From: Rotaria sordida
Lineage: Eukaryota > Rotifera > Eurotatoria > Philodinida > Philodinidae
NCBI GenBank assembly: GCA_905250125.1
Contig: CAJNOL010000699.1
Coordinates: 1-64,000 of the forward strand
Reading direction: 5' to 3'
Length of the DNA stretch: 64,000 nucleotides
Below are positions 31,421 to 44,700 of this stretch, piece after piece. The position numbers and the translations under genes are program-made. Each line of letters opens with the position of its first letter. Positions within the stretch are counted from its first letter, which is position 1. Below the pieces are notes generated by a model, which had not been told where the DNA came from, searched no databases, and saw nothing but the letters and a program-made list of their open reading frames with translations.

Positions 31421-34400
31421 GAAGAAAAAATATGACTAACTGTCATACAACGGAAAATTAACAACGTTTTTTAAATACGTTGCAAATGACTAAACCATAT
31501 TGACTGAATAGAATTTATATAAATCTAAGGATCTGTGTTGTCTACTCTCTCAATATAAATACATATTGATATTTATCTCGATGATGGAGAGATGATTATA
31601 TTTCTCTGTGCAGCTGTTGATTTAAACTATACTAGACGAATAAAAATATTCTGCATAAAATCTGAGAAGATATTATTTCATTCTTTCTCTTATTCTATTC
31701 TACTCTTTATTTCGGCTATTTTGCATTAATCAATATTTTCAACCAATGATTTTATTTTTTTATTTTTTTATTTTTTTGCAATGAGTGGTTAGACAGTATT
31801 AGAACACACTCGAAATAAAATTTCCTTATCAGAGAAACAAATGCAAATATCCACTTAATCATAGAGAGATTCAAATAAAAAAAAAATGCACTTTCATAAG
31901 TTTTATTAGTCTAATATTAGTTGACAATGTGCTTTTAACTATGATGAATCGTCTTCTATTTCGAATGATTCAGTTTCGAGATGTTCAGGTAACCGTTTTT
32001 CGATCTTCACAGCGTCCTTGACCATCTATGACTTATGAAACTTAACGTGTTCGAACGCATCGATAATACAACATTTTACGGTGGGCAAAAATGTCTTCTC
32101 TTGTTCGAATGCTTACAGTATCACAACTTGTTTATGTCAAAAGACGCGTTTGAACGTATTCAAAAAGCAAAACACGTGCAAACTCGTCTATCTTACAGAT
32201 GGATTACAACGCGTTTTTGAATTTTGCTGCGTTTGTATGCGGTAGGAGATGAACGCGTCGTAAGATGTTTATTTTTCGATTCCGAAAAAAGTTCAAAAAT
32301 AAGCATCACTCTCTGTCGAAATCGAACCGATACATCATAGAGAGCTATGATATGAGACTTAAATCCTATCAGAAATAGAGAGTCATCATTTTCCCAATGA
32401 GAGTTTCAACGAATATTTTAACAGATGATTAGTCAATTACGAACCGAATAGAATTAGCTCGAAGATAAACAGAGATTGAACTTGTTTTTATGTTGTTTAA
32501 TGAGATAATTAGTTGTTATAAGACTACTTATTGAAAGTTTGCGAATATATATGTTAGATATTTACTTTGTTAAATAAATAAAAATAATATATTTATCGAA
32601 AAACAAATCAAGATAAATATATTCTTTAGATTTAGAAAAATATTTTTCATATTGAAAAAAAGAAAAATAAAAAAATGTCGATTTGTGATGAATAAATATG
32701 TAGTATATAGAGGTATTTATTTAGATTTTTTTTCTTCCTATTAGTATCTCAATATTCAATGTTAAGAAAAAGTGAAGATATTAAAAGAAAAAATCTATCG
32801 AAATATTTTTCTTTACGGAATTTTTTCTGATTATAATCTGTAAATTGTTTTAGACATCTGGGGAAAAAATAAATCATCATTTTCATTTAACTTTGTTTAT
32901 TCTGATCAATAAAATATTAATTTATCTTTTTATTAAAATGATTTATTTAAAAAAAATTTTTTTTTTTATATTTGTAAGTAGTACAACTTAATTATATATT
33001 TATTTTTATTGGATAAATATAACTTTGATTTCGAGTTTTTTTTTATTATAGAACATAATAAAGATAAGGCAACAACTCTATTTGACAAACAACTTATCAA
33101 ATTCTGATAAAATTATATAGTTTTAAATAAATCTCTCATATTCAAACAATTTATTTATTTCTATAGAAAATAAATGATAAACCGAATAATTATTTTAATA
33201 GAATTATCTATCCTTTCCTCACTCTTAACTATTTTAGAGATAATGTAGACTGAGAGATATTATTTAGATGAAAATTAAATATCTTTAGATAACAAACTAT
33301 TATCATAGATGCATACTCATTTATGTAATTAATCTGTTAAATCGAAGAGAATTTATTAGATTTTAATCATAGTGATGCAGTCTCAATGATAAACTTCGGT
33401 TTGGTTCCGATATAAACTAATGATTATTTTCTGATCTTTTTTCATAATAAAGTAAATGTCTTTATCTGATAAGTGTATCAGAAGTAGAAAACTCAGAAAA
33501 TCTATATTAAGATCTTTTCAATAGGAACGGATTTACACGTATTTCGCTTTTCGAATGCGTTGACATACCTTAAAATATAACATGTTGGACACGTTCAAAT
33601 GGCACCTTAAAATATAAACCAGTTAGAATTTCTCTAGAAGTGGAATCTAGAAAGTTGCTTTTATTTCTTCCAAATGCGTTCAGACCTCCGAAAAAGTTTC
33701 ATTTTAGATGCGTTTAAACCCATAAAGTTGCATAGATTGTAGAGATTGAGAGACGCTTTAACAGTTTAACCATGAATAGATTATTGATGAAAAGAGAATA
33801 TTATTCAGTTATTCGAATTTGAATAAAACTAGATAGATTTTCCTATTGGATCTACTGATCAGATCCTTATTGGAAAGTAAAATCAATCTTCTATTATTCG
33901 AAATCGTTAGACATAGAAATAACAAAAAAAAAGATAATAATTATTGATTGAAAAGTTGAAGAGATATTTGTGAAAAATAATCTTGCTTAAAATATCTATG
34001 ATAAAAAACGATTTATAGAAATATTCTTCAATTTGTTATTCTTGTTAAAATCAGTTAATATAAAGGTGATATCTTCATACAAATAAATAATATATTATCA
34101 TCAATATTCAAATATCTTTTTTAGATCAACATTAAAAGGTTAACAAAAATAAAAAATAAACGTAGGAAGAATTCTTTTCTTATTTGACAATATATAATAT
34201 CAGGGTGAGGATACAATAACAATCTTGACCTTATTCACATCCATCTCGAAAACTACACATCAGATCCTCTAGACTAGGACTGCAACAAAGAGAAACTCTT
34301 AGGATTTCGTATTATTTTGTTTGAGGTTAGTTTAAAATGATCGATATCTTAAAGGATTTTATAAGATAAAGTGATAATATCATCAATAATCTAGTTTAGT

Positions 34401-37400
34401 ATATGTCTACCACAACCATAGAAAAGTTTTATCATTTCAATTTTGTCTTGAACAAAAATAATAAAAATCATTTTTATATTGATAACTGTTGCGAAATTGT
34501 AAAATTGTTAATGTATATTTGCTCTTCTAAACAAATTGAAATTGAAATCGAATGGAAATTTGAAGATCCTTGATTTCTAATCTAAAATCTATTCTAGATT
34601 GATCACATTTTTATTCTAGATTGAGAAGAAACCTCTTGAAATCTAAAGAGTTACACTCTTTCCTATTTAGATTTTTACTTTTTTTTTTCTGTTTATCAAA
34701 AAAAAAAAAATTTCAATTTGGTTTAGTCAATATTGAAATATCGATATTGACTAGGCTAATTTTAAATTTTATAAGAATATAGAAATGTGATCTACTATAG
34801 AAAATCGAACTCAAATAGAAAAAGAATCAATGGTTAAATAATAGTTTTATCTTATTTTATTTTTATTAAAATAAAACTAATAGAATGACAACTGTCAACT
34901 AATTAAATAATTGAATCTTGACTAAACAACATAAATATAATTGAAAATAATTATTATAAAATCTAAAAATTCTTCTTCTTCTTTATTTATATATTCATAA
35001 AAGTTTATTGAAATATTGAACTTAGTCGAGAATAATTTATTCTAATTGAATGAATAGTTAATACCAATATTTATAATAAAAATTCAAAATAAAATCTTTG
35101 AATAGATTTTTAAATAGACTAAATAAATGTTAATTATCAATATGTATTTAAGTGTAGAACAAAGAAACCTTTTCAATAAGGTAATTAAGAAAAAAAAAAC
35201 ATTCATCTCATTTCGTTTGACAAGAAAAATTCTACTTAACAATAAAAATAGAAGCCAAGAAAACAAAAAACGTAACTAGATTTTTCTAGTTTGTTCTTCT
35301 CGTTTAATTGAGGAAATATGAGATTATAGAAAACTAATTCAATAAATAAAATAAAATTATTTTCTCTTATTAAAATCTCTCTAACTATCTTAAAAACAAA
35401 CGTTTTTTTAAATTTATTTATATATCGATAGTAGAATATATTCTATACCTTTTCTTTTTTGTCTTTTATAGATTTGTGGGATAGAAAAACATTTATTTAT
35501 AGTTTAAATATAAAAATATTTCTATCACTATTGTCTAGTTATATCTATAAAACTCTTGTTCTAATAAATAAATCTAAAGAAAAAAAAAAAAAAGTAACCA
35601 TGCAACGAATATTAATTCTCATATTGAAAAGAAAGAAAAATAAATCTCGCACATAATAGAAGAAAAAGAAGAAAAATATTTCAACGATTTATTCTTTCTT
35701 CACCAATCTCATAACAAAAACAGAATTTTATTATATAACCCTTTTCACTCTTTAATCTTAGATATAAACTGAAATTTTGATTAGTTATATTCATAAAATT
35801 GAAATTTAAGACTAATGATAACATCTTTTTAATTCGATTTATTAACGAAAATATTTTGAGTTTATTGAGAAAAAAAAAAAGGATTGATTAATCTTCAAAG
35901 GTAACTATCAATCAGACAGTAAGATGATTTTGAATATGAGCATAAGATTTTTCATGAAAAAAATGAAGAAAAGAAAATAAATAATATTTATATTCAACTG
36001 AAATTAATTAATAAGAGTCACTCTTATCTTATTTTATTAATTTATCATATCTTTAACGTTTTTTTCTTTCTGATTATCTATGAGAAAAGTTCGAAGAATA
36101 ATAAATAATTAAAAAGAAAAAAAACCAATCTTAATCTATTTCAAGTTAATTAAATCAACATTTTTGTTTTTTCATCATTTGTTTGATAATTGCATAACCG
36201 GACAAACTTTCTTTTTTTCTTCTTCTTCTTCTTCTTCTTCTTCATCAGTTAGAATATAATTAATAATAAAATAATGTTGATATAATGTTAATAAAAAAAC
36301 GCACATTTTATCGATTGTAAATGCATTTTATACTCGGAAAAAAGCTCTTTCAAAGCGTTCAAATGTGTACTTATAACGCCGTGAATATGTCATTTCTTTC
36401 TCACATTCTCTTATTAAATTGCTTCATTTGTGGTAGATTTTTCTTGATTTTTTTTTCCGTTAGAAACAAGCCTCATTCCACGATGTTTTCTTTTTTTTTT
36501 CTATTTAGGAAAAACACCTGTCGTTAAGTGATATTTACTTCTTTATAATATTGTTGATATGTTTATAGATAATCGAGGTTTACCTTGGTGTACTCTTATC
36601 GATAGAAAAGAATAATCTTATTTATGATAAACTAAAAGAGTAAACTAATCAGAATATATTGATGAATCAGTTTTTAATTGAGAATACCTTTATACATAAA
36701 TGTGAGTCAGATAAAATATTCTGTCTTGTTGTCATGTTTTCATTTTAAAAACAAAATACCTTTACTCACTAGAGGAAAAAACCAAAACACAAAAAAAACT
36801 ATTAATTTTCGATTATATATTAACCAAAGAGGGAAGAAATATGTTTAGTAAGATAGAAAAAAACTAATAAGAATAATATTCTATTCACTTATTTTATTTT
36901 ATTTTATTTTATTGTCAATGTAAGATTGCAACAGCAGGTGATAAATGATTTATTTCATTTGAATAGATCTATGTCGCCATCACTATTTATTATTGGTATA
37001 CAATTATAACAGTATAGACATTTTATAGAATAGCTATTTTCAATCATATATATTTCGAGATCAAATATTTGTAGAAAAACAATACTTTTACTTTTTTATC
37101 TATCTATAGACTTTTTTTTTATATTGATTCTTAATCACATTAAAATGAGTTTTTTTTTTTTTGAAAAAGAACAAATTTGAATTTAAAAAACGTAAAACGA
37201 ATTTATTTATTTGTTTGAAGGAGTCTAATACATACTATTCATTTATTATTTTATAGATAATTAAGATGATAATTTAAATTTGATTTATTGGTTGATTCGT
37301 TTCTTCTAACAAGATTTATCGATTAAAATTAATAATTCAACTGTTAGGATTTGTTTTTTTTACATTTATCAACATCGTTTATCTTTTAATCAGGTATTAA

Positions 37401-38540
37401 ATAAACCGTATAGAACAAGTTGATTGATTGTTCAAATATTCAAATTATATAAAATATTAAGCAGAACAAAAAAAAAATCTTTATCAACATTAGTTTTCAA
37501 GGTATGTACTAATTTAACTTTTTAGTAAACGATTTTTATCATTGAAATCTATGATAGTTTAAATAGAAAAAAAGAAAAATGTGAGATCTATTATATGTTC
37601 ATAATCTAGCATTAACGGATTTTTTTTTGTTAAACATAATAATAATAAACTTTTTGAGATGACCATAATATATCCATAGAAGATTTTTTTTTAAATTGAT
37701 ATAAAGCAAAAAAAAGCGAATGTTTATTTATCTTGAAAAGAAGTAGTTGTAGATTAAATATAAATAAATTCGTTTATAAAATCTAATTAAACTCTAGTCA
37801 ATGATTGAACCTAATAAAATAGTTTTGATTTTGATTAATCATGAATAAACTAGATTATTATCTATATGAAAAGCATCGCCCACTTATGCACATTTATGTT
37901 GGTTGTGTGTTATTTTTTGTGTTATTAAGTCGACTGACGCACAATCTGAGTCACCAATAGTAACATACTGTCTTTTCTTTTTTTTTTTTTTTTTTTCTTA
38001 CCATTTATTTTTTGCGATCAGTATTGATCATAGAACGTCACTTTTTTTTCTTTCTAATGTATTTTTTCTTTTCTTTTTGATTAAAAAAATGTACATGGGG
38101 CGTTTGTTAACATATTGAGTATGGTTGTCAACGAAGAAAAAAACGAAATGAAATATGTTTATATAAAAAACCTTGTTTAAACTCAATTATTATTGACAAC
38201 CTTGAAAAGTTCACACTCTTACATAAGATAAAACGACGTTGAACCAGATTTTTTAAACAAGAATTTATTTCCTGTCTTTTTTTTTTTTATATTATTTTCT
38301 GGTCAGGTAAGTCATCGTCAACGAATAAATCATATATATATATATATATATGATATTTAAAATAAAATGTCGTTTTTTTTTTCTATTATCGTTAATCTTT
38401 TATTCGATATATTTAACATTAAAATAGATCCTAACAAATATCATGGATTTTTACTTTTTACAAATTCATACTAAAACAAAATCATCAATATTTTTATTTT
38501 ATATATTTCATAGAATCCATTACACAAAACAGACGACTCA
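31421..38540. other. Long gene-free AT-rich region
   Basis: No frame longer than about 70 codons has a recognisable motif. Two clusters of a GCGTT(C/T)(G/A)AA(C/T)-type motif lie at about 32040-32260 and 33550-33750 (for example GTTCGAACGCAT, CGCGTTTGAACG, AATGCGTTCAGAC, ATGCGTTTAAAC) and may be diverged copies of one repeat. A (CTT)8 tract lies at 36219-36243, TTTTA repeats near 36890-36912, and a T tract near 37980. Confidence 0.4.
36219..36243. repeat. (CTT)8 microsatellite
   Basis: Uninterrupted CTT triplets in intergenic DNA, the complement of the (GAA)12 tract found at 53320. Confidence 0.85.
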
Positions 38541-38933
38541 AATACCGACCATGCACTCAATTTATATAATGGATTGTCAATGAAATTTATTCAGTATCTA
38601 CCCCTAACTGAGATATGAAAATCTTTAAAATTTCACCTTATTAAATCGTTTCCTTGTTGAGATATTCAAACTATAATAGAGACAGTCTCAAATAAAAGAA
38701 TCAAGCTAATAACATTAGTACCCAGAGATTCTATATTTAAATATAGAATCTCTGGGTACTGATGTTATTAGCTTGATTTTTTATTTTGAGGGTGCCTCTA
38801 TTATAGTTTCAATATCTTAACAAGAAAACAGTTAAATAAGGTGAAATTATTCTCATTTTCATATCTTAGTTAGGAGTAAATACTGAATAAATTTCATTGA
38901 CAATCCATTATATCGATTGAGTAGGATTGGTCG
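38541..38933. repeat. ~390-bp near-perfect palindrome (foldback element)
   Basis: Left arm 38541-38738 and right arm 38739-38933 are inverted copies with no loop. The central 42 bp (38718-38759) is a perfect palindrome around TATATTTAAATATA. Outward matches include TCAAGCTAATAACAT, CTATTATAGTTT, AAGGTGAAAT, TACTGAATAAATTTCATTGA and CAATCCATTATA. Differences between arms are few and scattered. There is no coding frame. Confidence 0.85.
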
Positions 38934-41900
38934 TCCTTACCGTGGAATAACTGATAGATATATATTCTATCTTTAATTTAGTGAAAAAAAAATCTTTTTC
39001 TTTTTTTTCTTTATTGAAAATTTGAAAAAAAAGAAAAAAATGTTTAATGAGTTTATCGAAAATAAAGATGAAAGAATTGTTGAAGTTTATCAATTTCTAA
39101 TTCTATGAATTGTAAATCTAACGTTGGATTTAAATGAATGTTATTATCTTAGAAATATTTCGTTAATTATAAAGAGAATTCTCGATAGTAACTGCATTTA
39201 TTTTTCTATTTAAACAATAAAAAAAAAAAAAGAAGCAAATATTGTTCTCTATAGAAACGTGTAACCAGGAATGAGAGTAGCATTGTTAAATAAGAGGAAG
39301 AAAAAGTCTACGTCATATGAAAGAGAATAAGGCATTGATCGAGATTTTTTCTTCTCTCAAATGAGGTCAATCAATATAATTATAGAAATGTTGATTAGAA
39401 AAAATGAAATCTTTTGTCAATAATGAGTAAAAATCTAATATTTGTTATTTAAATCTATTAAATATAAAGATGAAATTATTTTATTTGACGAAAAAGAAAA
39501 AAAGAAAATTTGATCTGAATCAAAATTGAAATTTGATTGATAAAAAGTAAAATTGATTTGTTCTTGTTTTCAACTAAAATAAATAAATAATAATGATAAA
39601 ATAAAATCAATTTTATATTTCAATTTTAAGTTAAGTTAGAAAGAAGATTTTTTTCTTAATTAATCATTATTTATTTAATGAGAGAATATATTTTATATAT
39701 TATTTATTTTTCGAAAAAAAAAATTCAATAAACGAAAAGATTAACTTTTAAATAATGATAAAATAAATTGAAATTGAAAAAAAGAAAAGAGAATATGATT
39801 TTAGTCAATATAAAAGTAAATTTTATTGATAGGGAAGATGATTATATATATTCTCAGTATTGAAGGTAACATCTAGATTTTATTTTATTTATTTTGTTAA
39901 GGTTAGTCATCTCCTTTATGATGTTTATTGAAAATTTTTCAAAATTTTTCTTAGTAGATAGATCTCGATCAGTAGAATAAAACTTATCATAGACTGATAA
40001 TTAGCAAATATTTTATTCAATAACATTTTTCAAGGTCAACGAATTAAATATGATCTTAATTATTCTTCTTTGGTAAACGGTCATCCGAAATTATTTTTCT
40101 CTCTCAACTAGGAATAAATTTGGGTATCTTGTTTGATTTTCTTTGATAAATATTCATCATCAGACTAAGGAGAAGTAAAACAGTAGAGATATTATTAAAA
40201 AATCATTAAAAAAAGCTTTTTTCTTTTTCTATGGTGTTCATTTTGTAAAATCTCTCGAACTTGATAAGGTAGAAAATTTTCAATAGAAATAAAATCCACG
40301 CACCCCAATTTTATCGAACTAATAATAAAAAAACGTTTGAGCTCAATCAATCATATCGTTTAGGATAAAGGAGAAGAAAATTTGAACTTTTTTCTTTAAA
40401 AATCTTATTTAGAGGAAACGCGCAAAGAAACTTGCATTTTTTACCCTTTTTCGTCATAAAATAAAGGTTTTCACATGGAAAAAAAGTGATTTTGGCTTGT
40501 TAAAATGTACGGATTAGATAATAACTATTTAAATCTATATAGGAAAGAGAAAATTTTGTTTTTTATATATCCTTTATAAAACTATTTATTATTATAAAAA
40601 ATGATTTTTTTTACTTAAATATCTAATAAAACTAACAATTTAATTTAATTCATATAAATTAATCCTTTTTTTTATTCCTAATCACATTAATGAGTATAAG
40701 AAAATATTTCTAGTTATTTTCATTTTTATATAGAAGTTTTTATTTGAATATTGTCGAGAGTTGATCTTTCTCTTTTTTCGAAAGAGAAAAATGTAAAGTG
40801 CAAATACATATAAAATAATATCGTCGGAATTGTTTTTCGACAATCAAACAAATTTTTGAAGAAAATCTAAAAGAAAATTGTTTGACAAGTTTAGTAAGAA
40901 TATATTCTATAGAAATATATTTATTTAAACGTTTTTTATTATAAACTTATAAATATTTTCGAGCATAAAACATATCCAACTATTGATTAGAATTATTAAT
41001 TTCGTTTCATATTAAAATAATCTAATAAATAACATATTCAATAAGAGATTTTTTATTATTTTAACAATTTCATTTTAAGTTTAAAAGATGAAAATTAACT
41101 TTTCGATAGAAAATATATTTTATATTATAAATAAAACAATTCTTCTAGATAAGACGATATATATTTATCATAATAGATAAATATATTTATCAATAGAATT
41201 TACTTATTTAAACTGTAATTATTAGTTATCAGAATATTAAATTAAATCGTTTAGATTTATTATTCTAAAAGAATTTTTATTTTCGAAAGTAATTTATCCC
41301 CTATTATTACCTTAGAAAACTCTCAATAGATAAATAAAAAAAAAACAAAAAAAAATCTTTTTGTCTTATGAAGTAAAGTTTTTTCTTTTGAAATTCGAAA
41401 TTGTGAAAAATGTTTGATAATAGTTTTTATCTTTAAAGTCTTTGTTTTTTTAACCCTTGTAAAATATATCCGTTGATATTCTTTTATATATTTCTCCTCT
41501 GAATATATTGATATTTTTTAATAAAAAAATCCACTGAATAAAGTCTGTAGGATATTGCATTAGAAAACTAGATATAAAAAATCATTGATTAGATTAATCC
41601 TATCGGTTATATTTATATTCGTTTTCTTTTTTAAGATTATTCTTTCTGCCTTTTAATATGTTTACTCATTATTGATAGATAAATTATTATTTATCTGATA
41701 ATAAAAGATAAATAAAATAATTTAATTTATATAAAAATATTCTAATATAATTCTCTATAAATGATCTCTATTATATAAGAAAAAAGAAATTTGTTGTTAA
41801 TCTTATATCATAGGTAATTTAATGGAATTTTTTTTCCAAATGAATGATTATGTTTGCCTTGCTTTTTGTTTGCATATGATTATGCTGAGGCCATCTAAAC

Positions 41901-42132
41901 GATTTCTTCTTTAGAAATAATAAACAAAGGTTGGAAAGATTAGAGAAAAAAAGATTTATTTAATAAAAATTCTAATTTTTCAAATATATTTGATTTATTT
42001 GTTAAAATAAAATCGAAAAAAACTCTTAATTATTTATTGTTTTAGGTAATTAAAGTGAACTAGTCAATTGTTATTTTAAAACTAATCTCATTTATTATTT
42101 GATTAAACAAAAAAGAAGAAAAAGAAAAAAAA
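38934..42132. other. Gene-free stretch upstream of GT32 gene
   Basis: Very AT-rich. A TTTTAG acceptor-like site near 42040 may end a 5' UTR intron of the downstream gene. No other feature supported. Confidence 0.4.
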
Positions 42133-43227
42133 ATGGAATATGAAAATGAAAATGAAAAATTAAATATCTCAAATGAAAATTTATCAACAAAAAAGAATCG
42201 AAATTATTTCGATAAATCAATAAATGAAGTTAAATATTTAAAAAAAACTAATGTAAAAAGTATTTTATTTCGAATATTTATTTTCTTATTAATAATTCTA
42301 TTATTATTATTTCGTGGACATGTTATTTGTATAATTGGATTTATAAATTGTTATTTAACATGGCCATTTTCATCTCCAGTTCATATTAAAATTGATTTAT
42401 TAAATCTTTCAACAAAACCAGTTGAACATGAATATATTCCTCGTCGAATGCATCATATTTTACTTGGACCATTAAGTAAATCTCCTCCATCAAGTTGGTT
42501 ATCAGCAAGAAATTCATGTATTTCACTTCATTCAAATTTTGAAGAACATTATTATTGGACAGATAATAATAGTAAAGAATTTCTTGAAAAAAATTATCCA
42601 TGGTTTTTAAAAAGTTGGAATTCATATAAAACAAATGTACAAAAAGCTGATGCATTAAGATATTTTCTTCTTCATTATTATGGTGGAATATTTCTTGATA
42701 TGGATTTATATTGTCTTCATAAATTAGATGGACTTTTTAATTATTTAGATAATCGAGTATCATCTGATCAACATATTTTTTTAGCAGTTAAAGCTTTTCC
42801 TGTTGGAATATCAAATGGTTTTATGATATCAACACGTAATCATCCACTTCTTGAACGTGTTATTAAAAATCTTGAACTTTATAATAGAAATTTTCTTTTA
42901 CCACATGCAACTATTGTTATATCAGCAGGACCAATGTGTATATCAATACAAATCCAATTAAATCGTTCATTATGGAATTCTATATTAATTCTTGATGGAA
43001 AAGAAAATATGATTGGAGGAAAAACTAATACACCTATATTTAAACATTTAGGTAGTGGATCTTGGCATAAAGCTGATGATATGATTTTTAAAAATATTCC
43101 TATGAATATTCAACGTCAAAATCAAACATTTTCAATTTCAATTATTGTTTTTATTATTTTTATTTTTATTTTTTTTATTGGAAGAAACAAAAATTTTATC
43201 AAGGTAATTTTTAGATTTATTTTATAA
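42133..43227 (+). CDS. GT32 glycosyltransferase, MIPC-synthase (SUR1/CSH1)-like
   Basis: Probably a Golgi glycosyltransferase. The closest family I recognise is fungal mannosyl-inositolphosphoceramide synthase (SUR1/CSH1), which adds mannose to a sphingolipid. Single exon, 364 aa. A 40-residue Asn/Lys-rich cytosolic start precedes a TM segment at about 45-60 (LFRIFIFLLIILLLLF). The catalytic domain shows IPRRMHHIL (family IPKIIHQ), YYWTDNNS, YPWFLKSWNSY, KADALRYFLLHYYGGIFLDMD with the DxD metal site Asp189/Asp191, then GISNGFMIS, ATIVISAGP and GSGSWHKADD near the C terminus. A second hydrophobic segment at about 333-352 follows, as in SUR1. Intact. The PIG-L gene lies 1.5 kb downstream on the same strand. 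Confidence 0.85.
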   Translation: MEYENENEKLNISNENLSTKKNRNYFDKSINEVKYLKKTNVKSILFRIFIFLLIILLLLFRGHVICIIGFINCYLTWPFSSPVHIKIDLLNLSTKPVEHEYIPRRMHHILLGPLSKSPPSSWLSARNSCISLHSNFEEHYYWTDNNSKEFLEKNYPWFLKSWNSYKTNVQKADALRYFLLHYYGGIFLDMDLYCLHKLDGLFNYLDNRVSSDQHIFLAVKAFPVGISNGFMISTRNHPLLERVIKNLELYNRNFLLPHATIVISAGPMCISIQIQLNRSLWNSILILDGKENMIGGKTNTPIFKHLGSGSWHKADDMIFKNIPMNIQRQNQTFSISIIVFIIFIFIFFIGRNKNFIKVIFRFIL

Positions 43228-44700
43228 CATCAATTTCAATTCGAGTTTTTCTCAAATCTCTTATGATAATAAGTTAACCGCATAAACTCTTTTCAGAATA
43301 TTGATAACTTATTTCAATCTGAATAAATCATATTCTATCAATTAAATAACGATTTATCTTACAAAACTTAATAGATATCACTTTTTTAGTTGATAATTAT
43401 CTTTTTTCTATCACTCTTCATCTTTTATTAATCAAATCATTAATTTCATTTCTAAAAACATAAATTAGAATTAATTATTTTTTAAAAATCTATTGACCTT
43501 ATCCTAGACAATTTTTATTTGAAGAAAAAAACTTTTTATCAAGATAAATAAATAAATTATTTATTAAATTATAATATTCTATCGATTAGTTTTAGTTGAT
43601 CAATCATTAATTCGAACGTTTTCAACAAAATTATTTTCTTTTTTTCTTTTTTTCTTTTTTTCTTTTTACAATTTTTGTTCGATTAGACATAAGTTAGATT
43701 TAACATATAGGAATCGAACAGTGATGGGTATCACTGATGCATCTATCCACAATAAAAGCGACTCACTGATTTAGACATCCACAGATAGATAAACAGTGAA
43801 TAGATTTTAAATATATTATTATTGAAGAGTTGTTCAAATTTTTTCGATCAAGAGAAATTTATTTGAAGAGAAGAGATAGATTTTTCTAGAATATTACTAA
43901 ATCATCATAAATTAACTTTTCTCGAATGAGAATTATCGAATTTAACTATTTCGATATACCATCTAGATATAACGATAGTTGGATATCGTAAAAAAAACTG
44001 TTTGATCAATATATATAAAATAGTATATTATTATTATTCTATAGACGATGCATCAATCCACTATAGATCCATTAGATGATACATAATCAATCTTACATAT
44101 TTTATATTTGAATAATTAAAATAAATAAATATTTCTTTTCTTTTTTTATTTTAAATAGAATATAATTCAACGAGTTCTATGAAAATAATAATATCATATT
44201 GAAAACAATGGGAAAGAAGAAAATGACGATATAATCAATCATCAATATTTATCTTAAATCGTTTATATCAACCTTTTTTTTTGTTCGATTTTCACTATAT
44301 CAGACATAAATCACATCAATCTCAATAAATTCATTTATTTTTTTATTAACTTCACTAATTATTTATTATTTATCTTCCAATTTTATTCGAATCAGTGTTC
44401 ATAACATTAAATCAATCACTTCATTTATCAACATATACAAAACACACTAAACAACTTATTTTCACTCCTTGAATAAAAAAAAACTAGATTGATAAAAAAA
44501 CTTGATAACTAACTTGAATTGGATAAATTGTTTTTTTTTTGTTTTTTTGTAAAATAGTACATTTAGATAAATGTACAAATTCGATTTTTATATTTATATT
44601 TAAGAAATAAAAACAAAGTGATAAAATAAAATTGATCGTGTTTTTTTTTGTTTTTTAAATCTAAAATAAAATTAATTTCAGATAATAATATAAAAATTCA
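43228..44700. other. Spacer between GT32 and PIG-L genes
   Basis: No gene. A TTTCTTTTTTTC tandem tract lies near 43640-43668. Confidence 0.45.

Noticed and set aside
42386-42655. Minus-strand frame inside the GT32 gene
   Set aside because: Shadow of the strongly supported plus-strand glycosyltransferase.
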